Source: Lanius collurio (taxonomy: Eukaryota > Chordata > Aves > Passeriformes > Laniidae). From it: a DNA stretch of 64,000 nucleotides. The DNA lies in contig JACBWW010000004.1 in NCBI GenBank assembly GCA_020086605.1, positions 20,347,624 to 20,411,623 on the forward strand. Direction: 5' to 3'. Shown here piece after piece: positions 31,701-43,700 of this stretch. The translations under genes and the position numbers were made by a program. The first letter of the stretch is position 1; the number at the start of each line of letters is the position of its first letter. A model generated the notes under the pieces. The model saw only the letters and a list, made by a program, of their open reading frames with translations. It made no database searches and had not been told where the DNA came from.

Positions 31701-34700
31701 CAGATAGAAAAGCTCTAAGACAAAGATGAGTGAAAATAGAAACGACAAAACAAAGTGGAAGCAGGTGAAACGTGGTAAATACTCCAAGAGAGCATTGTTT
31801 TCTCAATGCCAACAAATGGCAATATTATTTGAAGTAACAGTTACAGTCAAGCAGGCATTTCTAAGAAGCAAGCTGTACAAGTAACCTTGTCTTTACAGGC
31901 TCAGTTCAATACAAAACAAGCACTTTGCAGAGAATTTTTCAAGCGGTATTTTATTTCAAAGAACAATAGTTATAGAGCCGTTCCTGAAAAGGTGGTTTTC
32001 CCTGATGGGCAGAATAGACTGTTTTGTTCAGGGAATACTACAGCATGAGTTGGGGAAGCAGCAGAGGGGTTCAGTGGGTCTGCACTCTGCCCACTCTTTG
32101 CTTGGATCCCTCTCCTCTCCCAGAAGGGCAGATGGTGCAGTGCTGTCAGAAGGGTCCTGCTGAGAGGTACCAGGACAGGCTCAGCACTCCTCAGAAAGCC
32201 ATCTCCTGGCTCTCTGGGATTTACTTCTGGAGCTGGGGAGATGCTGCAGCTTTTTCAGTGTCATTCCTTTGGCCACTACACCTTTCCCCCCATCTCCTCC
32301 TGCCCATACCTCCTAACATTCTCAACAGATGCCTGACAGACAGTATGCCCTGCCAGCCTCCCAGATCAGCACAATCGTTTTGCATCTTTATGAGTAAACT
32401 GTGCAAAACAGGAAGAGAAGGTTTGATGGTGGCAAGGAGACTTATCCACACAGGGAGATGAGGAGTTAATAGCAAAGTGCAGAAGAAAAATGGCCAACTT
32501 TAATTCATGTCACTAAACACAGAAGACTCCAATAAAAAGCCTCAGACAGACTAAAAATCCCAAAGGACAGTTCATTTTCTCCTCACCACCCATATTTCCC
32601 CAGCAACACACGAGAGTGTGTTGTCTCCTTTTCCAGAAAAAAAAATACATTAAGAATGACAGAGAAGGTCTCCTCCCATGAGAGACAGTTTCTGAGCTGC
32701 CATATTTCTCATCCTGTCTGGACACAGGGAAGAAAAGGGCAAACACTGGAAATAAGCAGGCTACTTCATCCAGAAATAATACAAACACCCAAAGACTTAC
32801 ACTGTAGGAGTGTACTGGGTCTGGCTGAGCTGGAGTTAATGTTCCCCACAGCAGCCCTCAGGGCACTGTGTGATGCAGTGGTAGCTAGAAAGGTGTTGAT
32901 AACACACCAGTGTTTTGGCTACTGCTGAGCAGTGCTCCTACATTAAGGCTGTATCTCCAACATTCCCCCTCACCAGTAGGCTGGTGGTGGACAAAATCTT
33001 GGGAGGGGACATAACCAAGACAGCTGACTCAACCTGACCAAAGGGATATCCCATCCATATGACACCTCCTCAGAAAATCTAAGAGAAAGAAGGGGGCAAG
33101 GGGAGGGCATTTGTTTTTACAACCTTTGTTTTCTGGAGCAACTGCTATGCATAAGTGATGCTCTGCTTCCCAGGGAGTGGCTGGACATCACCTGCCAATG
33201 GGAAGTAGAGAATAAATATTTTATTTTCCTTTGCTTCTGCATGCAGCTTTTGTTTTTCCTTTAATAAACCATCTCTATCCTGATTCACAAGGGTTTTTCC
33301 ATCTCATTTTCTCCCCCTACTGGCCTTGTCCTGTTGAGAGGAGTGATAGAGCAGCTTGGTGGCCACCTGGTGTCCAACCGAGACCAATTCACTACAAAGA
33401 GAGATAGGAGACAATTCAAAGGATGTTGATCTTTTAAGGACTAGGATTTGTCTGGATTTTCTGCAGATCTTATTTCAGCCACAGTGGTAAACAGATGATT
33501 CATCCACAGTTCCCTAAAGATATCTCCCCCATCAGCTAACTGTTAGAAGAAATTAAAGGCTTTCTTTCTAAGCAGTAAATGAAGTACAGCACAGCTGCAG
33601 GTAGGGTACAACTAATCAAGAGAATCCAAACATGATGGCCATCAGTGCAGTACAAGGATGACGTGAAGGTTACAGAATCACAGAATATGCTGAGCTGGAA
33701 GGTACCTACTCTTGGCCCTGCACAGGACCATCCCCAAGAGCCAGGTTGGTTTAGGCAAAAAAAGAGCAAGCTATTCACAAAGGCTTACCCTTCCAAATGG
33801 AGAGTGCAACGTGATCTACACATACCCCTGCATATGCCACAGGAGCATTTACATGGAAACATCCTGCTCAACAAGACTAAAGGCACTCCTGATTAAAACC
33901 TTCAATAAGCTGACAAGTAGCAAATCACATCCCTCTCTTTCTCCCTACCCCCTCCGCCTCCTCTCCCCAGGTAAGAGCACCAAAACAAACACAGCAAACC
34001 TCACACTAATTTCTAACTTTTTCTGACTGGGTTAATCTCACAGTTTTTAAGGAAAAGTCCATTTTCCCAGCCTTGAAAACATGGCTCAAACTGAAGGAAC
34101 TAAACTAAAACTACATTTTGTATTGCTTATTGACGTGACCCTCTTAAGGCTCCAGTTCTGCAGAGAAGTGCTGCAATACAGCAGGCTGTTACCTCACTGC
34201 AGGACTTCCCCCCACATGCACAGCACAGTGCTCACAGTGGCTCCAGTGATATCCTGTTTCACACCACGAACAAAAGAAAAGGGAATTTTAAAAAACCCAC
34301 CTGATTTCATTCATTTCCTTACTGGGAAAACGGAGGAAGGCCAACTATGCAACCTTTAAAAATGATTCACTGCACCTTCTATTAAAAAATTTCTTCACAA
34401 ATGGATACACACTGACTAAATCAATTTGAAAGAAAAAGCCATGATGGAATTTATATTGATGTAAAGAATGTAAGAGTTTTAAAATAATTTCTTGTTTAAT
34501 CACTAGGGTGTGGGTGGCTCAAGTTCCATTCATATCTTGGCAAAAGCACAGAGTTGCATTTTTTTTGTATTTCACACCAACTGGATGGCTCATGCACTAT
34601 TTCACCATCATTTTATACTGGTATGTACTGGTGCTGCCCCAGAAAAGGGTGTTTCCACCTTCTCCCTTTCCTCAGCCATTCATTCCTGGCTTTGTTCCCT

Positions 34701-37700
34701 CACCTACCTATGCACACATGTTAGCACACGGAGGAAGACTCAAGTGGATGAACTGAGCCCATACAACAGTTTTTAGTTCCCCTGTTGAGGTTACAACACA
34801 GAGAACTGTCCTGGCATGAAAATGCAGCCAGGATATGGAATGAGATTGGTAACAGCTGACACTACTCAGATCACCTTTTCCCATAGATAGCCCTGACTAT
34901 GCTAACTGACTAAATCATGAAACTACAACATTCTATGAAATGTAACTCCCAGTGTGGAATACTACAGCAAAGCAAAAGAAGTTGGTTTTAAAAAAAGAAT
35001 GGTAGGAATTATTGTTTGAAAAAGCAAGCAAGAAAAAAAGGACTAGTTTTGCTACCTTAAATAATTCATTTAAAGGGTTATTTTTTTAAGTAAGTGCACC
35101 CTCAGACTTCACAAGTCTGGTTTGCACAGTGAAAAGTATTTGAAATAGCAGTAGCAATAAATATGAAAATAGTAATTTTTGGTAAGACAATACTATTTCT
35201 GTAAATACATCTATAAATTTATAGAACAGAAATATATGTTTTTCTTCCCATACTAGTGCACATACAGATTACAAGCTTCAAAACCACAACAAAAATGAGG
35301 GAAGTAGTTCATTACTAGCATTTACAGACACTATAATAAACATGATAACATAAATAAATATTTCAAAACAAAGAAAATATAGCTAAACAAGCGTGTCCTT
35401 TGGTAAGTGCAATGAGAGTAATATACATGAGTATTTTGAAATAATTTTAATGTCTATAACAGTTCTAAGTGTTAAGAATAAAAAGACTATACTAAAACCT
35501 ATTCAAATCAGTGCAGAAAAGGCCGTTTGTCACTTCCTCTAAACAATAAAGTTTTTGCTCACTTCAGGAATGGAGAAGAGATACCAGTTAAACTAAAAAA
35601 TGCCAAACTACAATATTCAATGTGTGTTTTTTCCAGAAGAAGTCACAATAGTTTAAGCTTTGTACAACAGAAGCAGTGCTTCTCCTCTTGTTAAATGACA
35701 ATATCCTCAAGTGCAAGGAAAGAGCAAATTCTAATTAATCGAATATTACACTGCACTTAATTATAATGTAACTACTCCTATTATCAAACAGGTTGTATTC
35801 CAGTATCATAAGAGCAGCTTTCAGAGAAGTGAAAACATTCCATTTTTAATAGTTTCATAAAATACAATGTTATAAGGGTTGCTTTGTTTTCAGCAATGTT
35901 TCCTGGTAGCAGAAGAGAAACATAGGCATGAACATTAAGCGTGAGAAATAAAATTCAGCTGTCCAACTGAAAACCAGCCAGCTCTTTTTTTTTAAGGTGC
36001 CTTGGTGGAGCACTCTTAAATCTAGCTGCTATGCCCAAAGGGTTTGAATACTTCCCCTACAGTTTCAAAGCTTGGAAATCCCCTACAAACCCTTCTAAAC
36101 CTAAAGGCTTTTCTCAGTATTGAGTATGGTATCTCTGCGTAGCCCGGACTGCACACAGTTTGTTTGGCCTGTTACATGCATCTCTGAGTTTACAAATAAT
36201 CCTAGAGTCAGGAACTCCTGTGGCTGTAGCCTTCAGAGGCACGAAACAGGAAGGTACTTGCAGGCACCCCGGCTGCGATGTGTGCAGCGCTGCCCGTGCA
36301 CAGCCTCTGTCTGCAGCGGGCCCTGCTGGCACAGGACTCAGCTAACCCACATGAGAATAATGTAGAGGAGGTAAATGGCACACGTATCCTGGGCTGGGGC
36401 ACGTATGTAGAGGAGGTAAATGGCACACGTATCCTGGGCTGGGGCACGTACTGCGCACACAGTACCAGCTGTTTGCTTGGAAGCGCTTTTCTCCTCGTAG
36501 CCCCTGACCTTCCAAGGAGACACAGCAGTGTAACTGAATTAACGAGCCTTCCTGAGCTCAAGCAAAGAAGCCCTGACATCCATGTGCAAGATGGACAGCC
36601 ATAATCACCCAGGCATCTCAGGGCAAGTAAGTGTAGCTCACCTTGCAAACAGCTCAAGTGCAGGCAATTTAGCTGACTTTGACCACAAGCTGAGAGTCAA
36701 CGAAGCAGGTGGAAAACTGAGACGATCACAGTGGAAGCTGAGAGTGAAGGCACCACCAGATGGAGTTAAAGCAGATTGTGTCAGATAGAGGCTTCTTAAA
36801 CATTGAAGTATATAGAGGCTTTGGAAGTAATTAATTACTCCATTCAGAACAGGACTGACACATACCCAAAGCCTTCTCTGGGTCACTTAGGCCTTTGGGG
36901 CAAATCATGGAGTTGGAAGGAGAACCAAACCCTTACAGAAAAAAAAAAAGTATCAATCTAAAAGGTAAGAGTTAGAACTTTATCTTCAAGGTTCGTTGGA
37001 AAAAGTACCACCTCATTCAGTTGCAAAAAGAACACTGAGATGAATGGGCTACTTTATCTCCCCTTATGTTCTAGGAGAATACGTAAAATCCCTTCTTAGT
37101 CCAGATCTAGTGTGGGAATTCACATCCACAAGCCCATCTCTTCCTGCCTTCTTGACAACACATACACCGATGAGCTTCCTTCCCACTGCACAACAGTCCT
37201 TTCAGGCTTATCAGAGGTATGTAGGAGACACAAAGGGAATGAAATTACAGCATTTGCATAAACACCCAGGAGCAGCTGCGACATGAAAGTTGTCACAGCA
37301 AAAGTTGATTCTGCCTCTCAGCATACCAATTATATCCTCTCAGGCTCAATGGCATAGCTCCCAATTAAATGCAGCCAGAGTAAACAAGCATCTGACTGAA
37401 AATATCACGTAGAAATTTGGTACGAAAGGTGACAGTCTTATTATAACTCTTTTCTTTCTATGGCAGCCTGCAAGGTTACAGCTCGCTGTATGAGATCATC
37501 ATATGACATCCTAATAGACCTTCCAGAAGCTATGCAAGGATCTGAATTGCTGCCTACCTTTAATGTGTAACATTTCCTCATCACAGATAATCACAGTTCT
37601 TGCAAGACATCTTTTCAACGTATTTGTAAACAGTATTCACTACCATTCTGATGTACAAACCCATGTTGTTTGATCTTATTTCCTAAAACTAATTACAAAA

Positions 37701-40700
37701 AAGGTTTATTTTTTTTTAAATCACAGCACAACAAACTACTTTTGGGGGATCCTCAACAAACCAAGTTTTTGTTCCTAATTTTCTACTCTGATCACATTTG
37801 TTCTTAAGTGATGGAAATAAAATAAAGCAACAATGCCGTTGCAAAAGTAAGACAAAAGACTATTCCTCAGTGAAGAAAAAAAGACCAAATGCATTACATA
37901 TTCAATTTGAAACACTGTTGGAAAAAAATACTAAGAGCTCAAAACGTTTTCCTGATTAATCATTTCATTGCAAGAAACACAGATGCACTAAAAAAAACTA
38001 AAGAAAACTAGGAGAAAAGAAGGAATACAAAGCTAAAGTTTCCTACTTGAATTACGGCTACTACAAAAAAAGTGACTGACTGGAAAATTAAATCCCCCCC
38101 AACTTCTCAGATATATTTGCTTACATCCTTATTTCAGCCTCATCACCTAGTTCCCCTCTGGAAGCCCCTGGCTGCAGAAGAAGTCACACACTGACATGCC
38201 TAAAATGGACAGCACATTTTCATAACCGCAAGTCTGCTTTCACAGCACAAGGACAACTAAAAAGTCCCAAATTTATTTCTGGAAACATCTGATACATCAT
38301 GACACTGTTTTGCCACTACCCCCACATCCATGCTCAAAATTCACTGAGGAAGCAGGCTTTAAGCTGTACATACAACAGTAAACTCACCAAGTTCATCTCC
38401 ATTCAGGGACTGCCTGCTGATACAGAACTGGGACAAGATCAGCTTGAAACTAGCAAGTAGGTGGCCCCAGAGTGATAAATGACAGAATTTCAGCTATCAC
38501 ACAGACTAAAAGAATCTACTGACATCAAGATTTAATATAGTGTATTAAGTCTTTGTTTCACTAGATTGTATTCATTTAATCAATCAGGTTCTCACACAGG
38601 GGGAATGTAATTTCTCCTACTGTTCAGATTGTGTGTGAAGGTCCTGTTACCCAGAACTCCCTTCCTAAATCTCCTCGCCTTCAACTGGTACTGCCAATCT
38701 AGCCCTGTCTACTTGACACATTTGAAATTTTCAAGCCATACAGTATTCCATAAAATACAGCCTTTTGTTTATTTTATGGTATTATAGAACACCAGTACCT
38801 ATTAAATACTTAAAATTACTGCTACCTTTTAAAGGATAATTTTATTCTCCTGTACAATGCACAGCTAGATCACATCAAAAGTCCTGAACCGAAAATAAAA
38901 TCTGTGTGGAAATTAGATGTCGGCACAACAGGCTGCACTTATTACAAACACCCCAAGATTAACTGTTTCAAGTTTCTGTAACAGATAAACATATTTAATG
39001 TCTGTGCCTGCAGAAAGCCTGAAGAATTAAACCTGGCGTCCTCTTCCATATTTTCAAATTTAATGAAGAACTGAGGTGCCAGCTGCAACAAACCCCATAT
39101 CAACGCAAAGAAAATCTGCCCCGAGATGTGGTGAGGGCTCCATCTAGTGGGGCTCAGCTTTGTTCCATATCGCTACCACCAAATCTGTTATCTCCACGCA
39201 AAATGTGTCAGAAATAGAAGCCCAGCATCATTAAGGTTGGAAAAAACCTCCAAAATCATCGAGTCCAGCCTGTGACTGATCACTCCTTGTCAACTAGGCC
39301 ATAGCACTCAGTGCCCCATCCAGTTGTTTCTTGAACATCTCCAGGGACAGTGACACTACCACCTCCCTAGGCAACCCATTACATGTTTTAACACCCTTTT
39401 AGTCAAGTAATTCTTCCTGACATCAAACTTCAATCTCCCCTGGCACAGCTTGAGGTTATGTCCTCTTGCCCTGTTGCCAGTTGCCTGGGAGAAGAGACTG
39501 ACCTCTGCAGCCTCCTCTCAAGTACTTGTAGAGACCAGTAAGGTCTTCAGAGTCTCCTTTTCTCCAGGCTGAACAACCCCAGCTCCCTCAACCACTCCTC
39601 ATACGACTTACTCTCCAGATCCTTCACCAGCTCTGTTGTACTTCTCTGGACACACTCCACCATCTCAACGTCCTCCTTACAGTGAGGGACCCAGAACTGG
39701 ACGCAGGATTAGAGATATGGCCTCAACAGTGATGAGCACAGGGGGACAATCACTGCCCTGGTCCCGCTGGCCACACTGTTTCTGATACAGGCCACGATGC
39801 CATTGGCCTTCCTGGCCACCTGGGCACACTCTGGATCATGTCCAGCTGCTGTGAAGCAGCATCCCCCAGGTCCTCTTCTGCTGGGCAGCTTTCCAGCCAC
39901 TCTGTTCCTAGCCTGTAGGACTGCCTGGGGTTGTTGATCTGACATTTTGCCTCGCTGAACCTCATAGCATTTGCCTTAACCCACTGATCCAGTCTATCCA
40001 AATCCATCTGCAGAGCCTCCCTATCTTCCAGCTCATAAACACTCCCATCCAACTGGGTGTTGTCTGTAAACTTGCTGAGGGTGCACTCGATCCCCTTCAT
40101 CCAGATCATCAACAAAGGTATTAAACAGGACTGGCCCCAACACCGAGCCCTTGTCACTGGTTGCCAACTGGATGTGGCTCCTTTCACCACCACTCTCCTG
40201 GTCTGGCCATCCAGCCAGATTTTCACCCAGTGGAAAGCATACCTGTCCAAGCCATGGGCTACCAGCTTCCCCAGGAGAATGCTGTGAGAGGCAATGTCAA
40301 AAGCTTTACTGAAGTCACAAAACTGCAATATACTATAGTGTCCAGAAATAACCTATAGGTCATGTTTACCATGACCTTTGAAAAGCTAATGTATACTGTA
40401 ATTATAAATATGAAAGTGTATCTTTAAAACTGAGGAGTACCTGATTGGTTGGTGGGCTGTAATGGTGACAGAACAAAACTATAACTGGTTCTTTTACTTT
40501 TTTGCAAGCTCAAAATACTAGATGTCTTATTTTGTTCTATTTATTGGGTTTTATTCCATATTTAAAATTTAGCTTTTGGAAGATTAAAATATTTTTTTAA
40601 TGTAAAACCCCCCACATTCTAATTATTTCAGCATTCATTAACAGCTGGCTGAAAATATAAGAACAAATGAAATATGAAAGATGCTGAGATTTAGACACAA

Positions 40701-43700
40701 ATTATAAACACAACTGAAAAAGACACATAGGATACTTCATGGCATATCTAATGGGCCATCAATGTTTCAAACAAAGGAAAAAATCTGTAGTGTTTTTGAA
40801 GTGTCTAAACATTACTTGTATATTATTACCCTTCTAGCCAATGAACCTGGCAGTGTGCAAGACCTACCTGTGGACTTGTCTTTCTAAAAGTGTCGGATCC
40901 GTGTATCACGTCCCTTATTATTCTCTCGCTGAGATTACTGTACTCCTCTTCAGTGAGGTTACTATCCTCCAGCTGATGGTTGCAAACTGGGCATTGTCCA
41001 CTGCAATAACAGTGAAACAAGAAAATAAAAGGAAAAAGGCTTTTAAATAAGAAACTCCTTAAATATTACTAACTTATCAACGAGCACAATTCTTTACAAG
41101 AATTCCAACAGAGTACAATCATCAGAAAATCAGTTCTACTCTTTCTGTGATGCATCCAAAACCTACTAAAGTCACTAGAATTATTTTTATGTGATTTAGT
41201 GAGATTAGCACCAAAATTTTAATGCTAGTGACATCTGAAGACTTAGCAGTAAAACTCTGCAGGAAAGCATGGGGGAAAACAGAATATTTAATTCATCAGC
41301 ATTTATTTAATCTTTGAGAGATAGGTGTTCAGTCCTAAGCATTACTACAAATTCCCATATCTCAAACATTTGAAAATTTCCCTACTAGACAGGAAAGTCA
41401 TTATGGACACACAGGGCCCCAATCTCAATGTGGGAAGGTGATGCTGTTGCACTGGCCTGAACAGAATATATGAAACAGCTGTAGACATGTTAGTTGAAGC
41501 TAGCAGGCACATCACAGAGCCTTCGTCTAGCTATAAATCCATTCCAAAGTGTTACAAGAAAATGCACCAGTGAAATGCTCCACTGTTGTGCCAATGACTA
41601 CTGCTAACAAAAAAAGCTAAGCTCTATGTGCCTGATTTATCAAGGTTTAGAATAATCAAAATTGCCACAGTTATAGGAACAACCCTGCCCAAAAGAATAA
41701 GGAAAAAAAAATTAAAAACCAAGGAAAGCAAGAAAAGGTAACATAAATCTGTTCTATGGTTGGAAAAGCAAATAGTGGGCAATACTGACTTATTTGTGCC
41801 ACTTGTCTTTCACTACCAGACTTCCCCTTAATTCTAGGCTGTTTACTCAGATCTCTCCAAGGTGGTCAGAGAGAACAGACTGAGAGCAGAATGGGACTAA
41901 GACAGAAATTCTCTTTGCTCAGAAAGCCTTCAGGAATATTAAGTCACACTGGCCTATCTGTACGATGCCCCATAACAGCAGGGACTTTCTAATATCTGGC
42001 TGACTGCACCCAAACAGAAAGCAGCTTTACATTGCTATCTCCTGACAACTAATCACTACTTGTTTATTGCTAAAAGACTTCCATTCCTGCTCTGTAGCAC
42101 AGGCTGAGTCTCATGTGGATCTAGAAATGCAGACTGCTGTGGATGAAAAAGCTCTGCAGGTACAGTCAACCAATGCCACCAATTGGCATTCGTTTCCCAG
42201 AGCCACGAACACTTCCACAAGGCACAGCTGTGTCAGGGACTGTGTGACTGCAAGCAGCACTGGCACAGTTTCCTTATCACTTACATCATCCACTTCTCAG
42301 TATTCTTTGTTTCCCTGTTGCATGGCCAGCAGCTTTGGTAGCAACTGTAGTCTGCAAATCCCAAATCACACATTTTTTTGTCTCTGACACATGCAAGAAA
42401 CTTTCCACTGATTAGTCCATGCAAAGAGATTGAAAATCTACCATAAAAGAAAAGATCACAGAATAGAACAGTAGGGGATGTGAAAAAACAGCCCTCAAAC
42501 TCTTTAGTTTCCTTAAGAAGAATGCTGGCATGTCGCACGAGATCCTGAACAATTTTCCAGAACAGCATGAGTGAGGTCACACTGCAGAGAACACTCAGAT
42601 TCATGCCAGCCAAGAGGCACAACTGTGTATCTCGCCAACCAAGCGCTGCTAAACCTTACCAGCACTGGGAGAAGGCCACAAATGAAAAGTTTTATAACTA
42701 CCAAAAGAAAAATGGTCAAATTTCAAGGTTTGTTTGTAGGGGGTTCAAGCTTCTGGCTATCACTGCTTAAAGAGACTAGGAGCTCACTGCTAGAGGAAGA
42801 AGAAAATATCCTGCATATGAGCATCTCAGATATAACTGCCAGTATTTATACAAAATCAGAATAACCTAAGAATAAACCTATCAACTTGTCAAAGTCAGTT
42901 TAGGAAAAAATAGTTTTTAACCATGGATTTTTAAACTCAAGACTCATGTTTTATGATATCAGTTATGTTGACTGCAGAGAAGAGTCTAGTAACAATCACT
43001 GCATGAGTTTCAGAGATACATGAAGGGCTTTGTCCCTTATGATTAGGACCAAAAAGAAAAACCAAACCCACATAAAAACACCAACAAAACTAATGAACTT
43101 TTTTTGTCTTATCTGTCAGCATCCATTTCATTTAAACAAAACAAATCTCTTTTATTATGTTTTCTTGAAATCATTTTAATTTTATTCAAATACTTATCCA
43201 AGTAGGCTACCTCAAACTTGTTTAGTTCAAAATAAAATGTTCCTACAGCTCTAACAATATAACTACTATGTAACTACTTGTCACCATTTTGTTCACAGAT
43301 TCTTAATCCATGATAAAAGGTGAGGTGACCTAAGTCAGTTTTAGCTCTCGAAGTCTTTAACTGTTTACAGACAGTAAGATAGAAAACAGACTTAGCTCCT
43401 AGTCAACACAATTGACTTCAGACTTTTTAAGCTCTTAAAGGCTGGAAAAGGTTGTCTAAAATAAGATTTATTATTATAACACAGTACAGTACCACACACA
43501 TTCATACATAATAAAAATAATATATTTTATAGCAAACAATTCTTAGAAGAGTGAGTTATGCTGTTGTTTCAAGGGCTTCAAAAGCTGCAGGCTCTATATG
43601 AGCTTTTACTTCAGAGTATGCAACATAAAGTATTTTTATAAACCATCTAAAAAACTCATAATCTATTGGAGACATTCCCCGAATTAATACATTTATAGAT

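Larger units (their letters stand above)
29919..40867 (-). other. PRORP intron 3 (about 11 kb)
   Basis: It contains a solo LTR (32811-33396), a short CR1 remnant (33670-33745), a GC-richer block with a 45-bp tandem duplication (36110-36660) and a longer CR1 copy (39225-40325). Outside these I recognise no gene. Confidence 0.8.

Noticed and set aside
32024..32461. A 145-codon plus-strand frame left of the solo LTR, considered as possible retroviral coding sequence.
   Set aside because: It has no retroviral motif, and the LTR starts at 32811 with non-retroviral DNA before it.
36208..36657. A 149-codon minus-strand frame running through the 45-bp duplication.
   Set aside because: It shows no recognisable domain. 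Its repeat is due to the DNA duplication, and frames are open on both strands in this GC-richer block.
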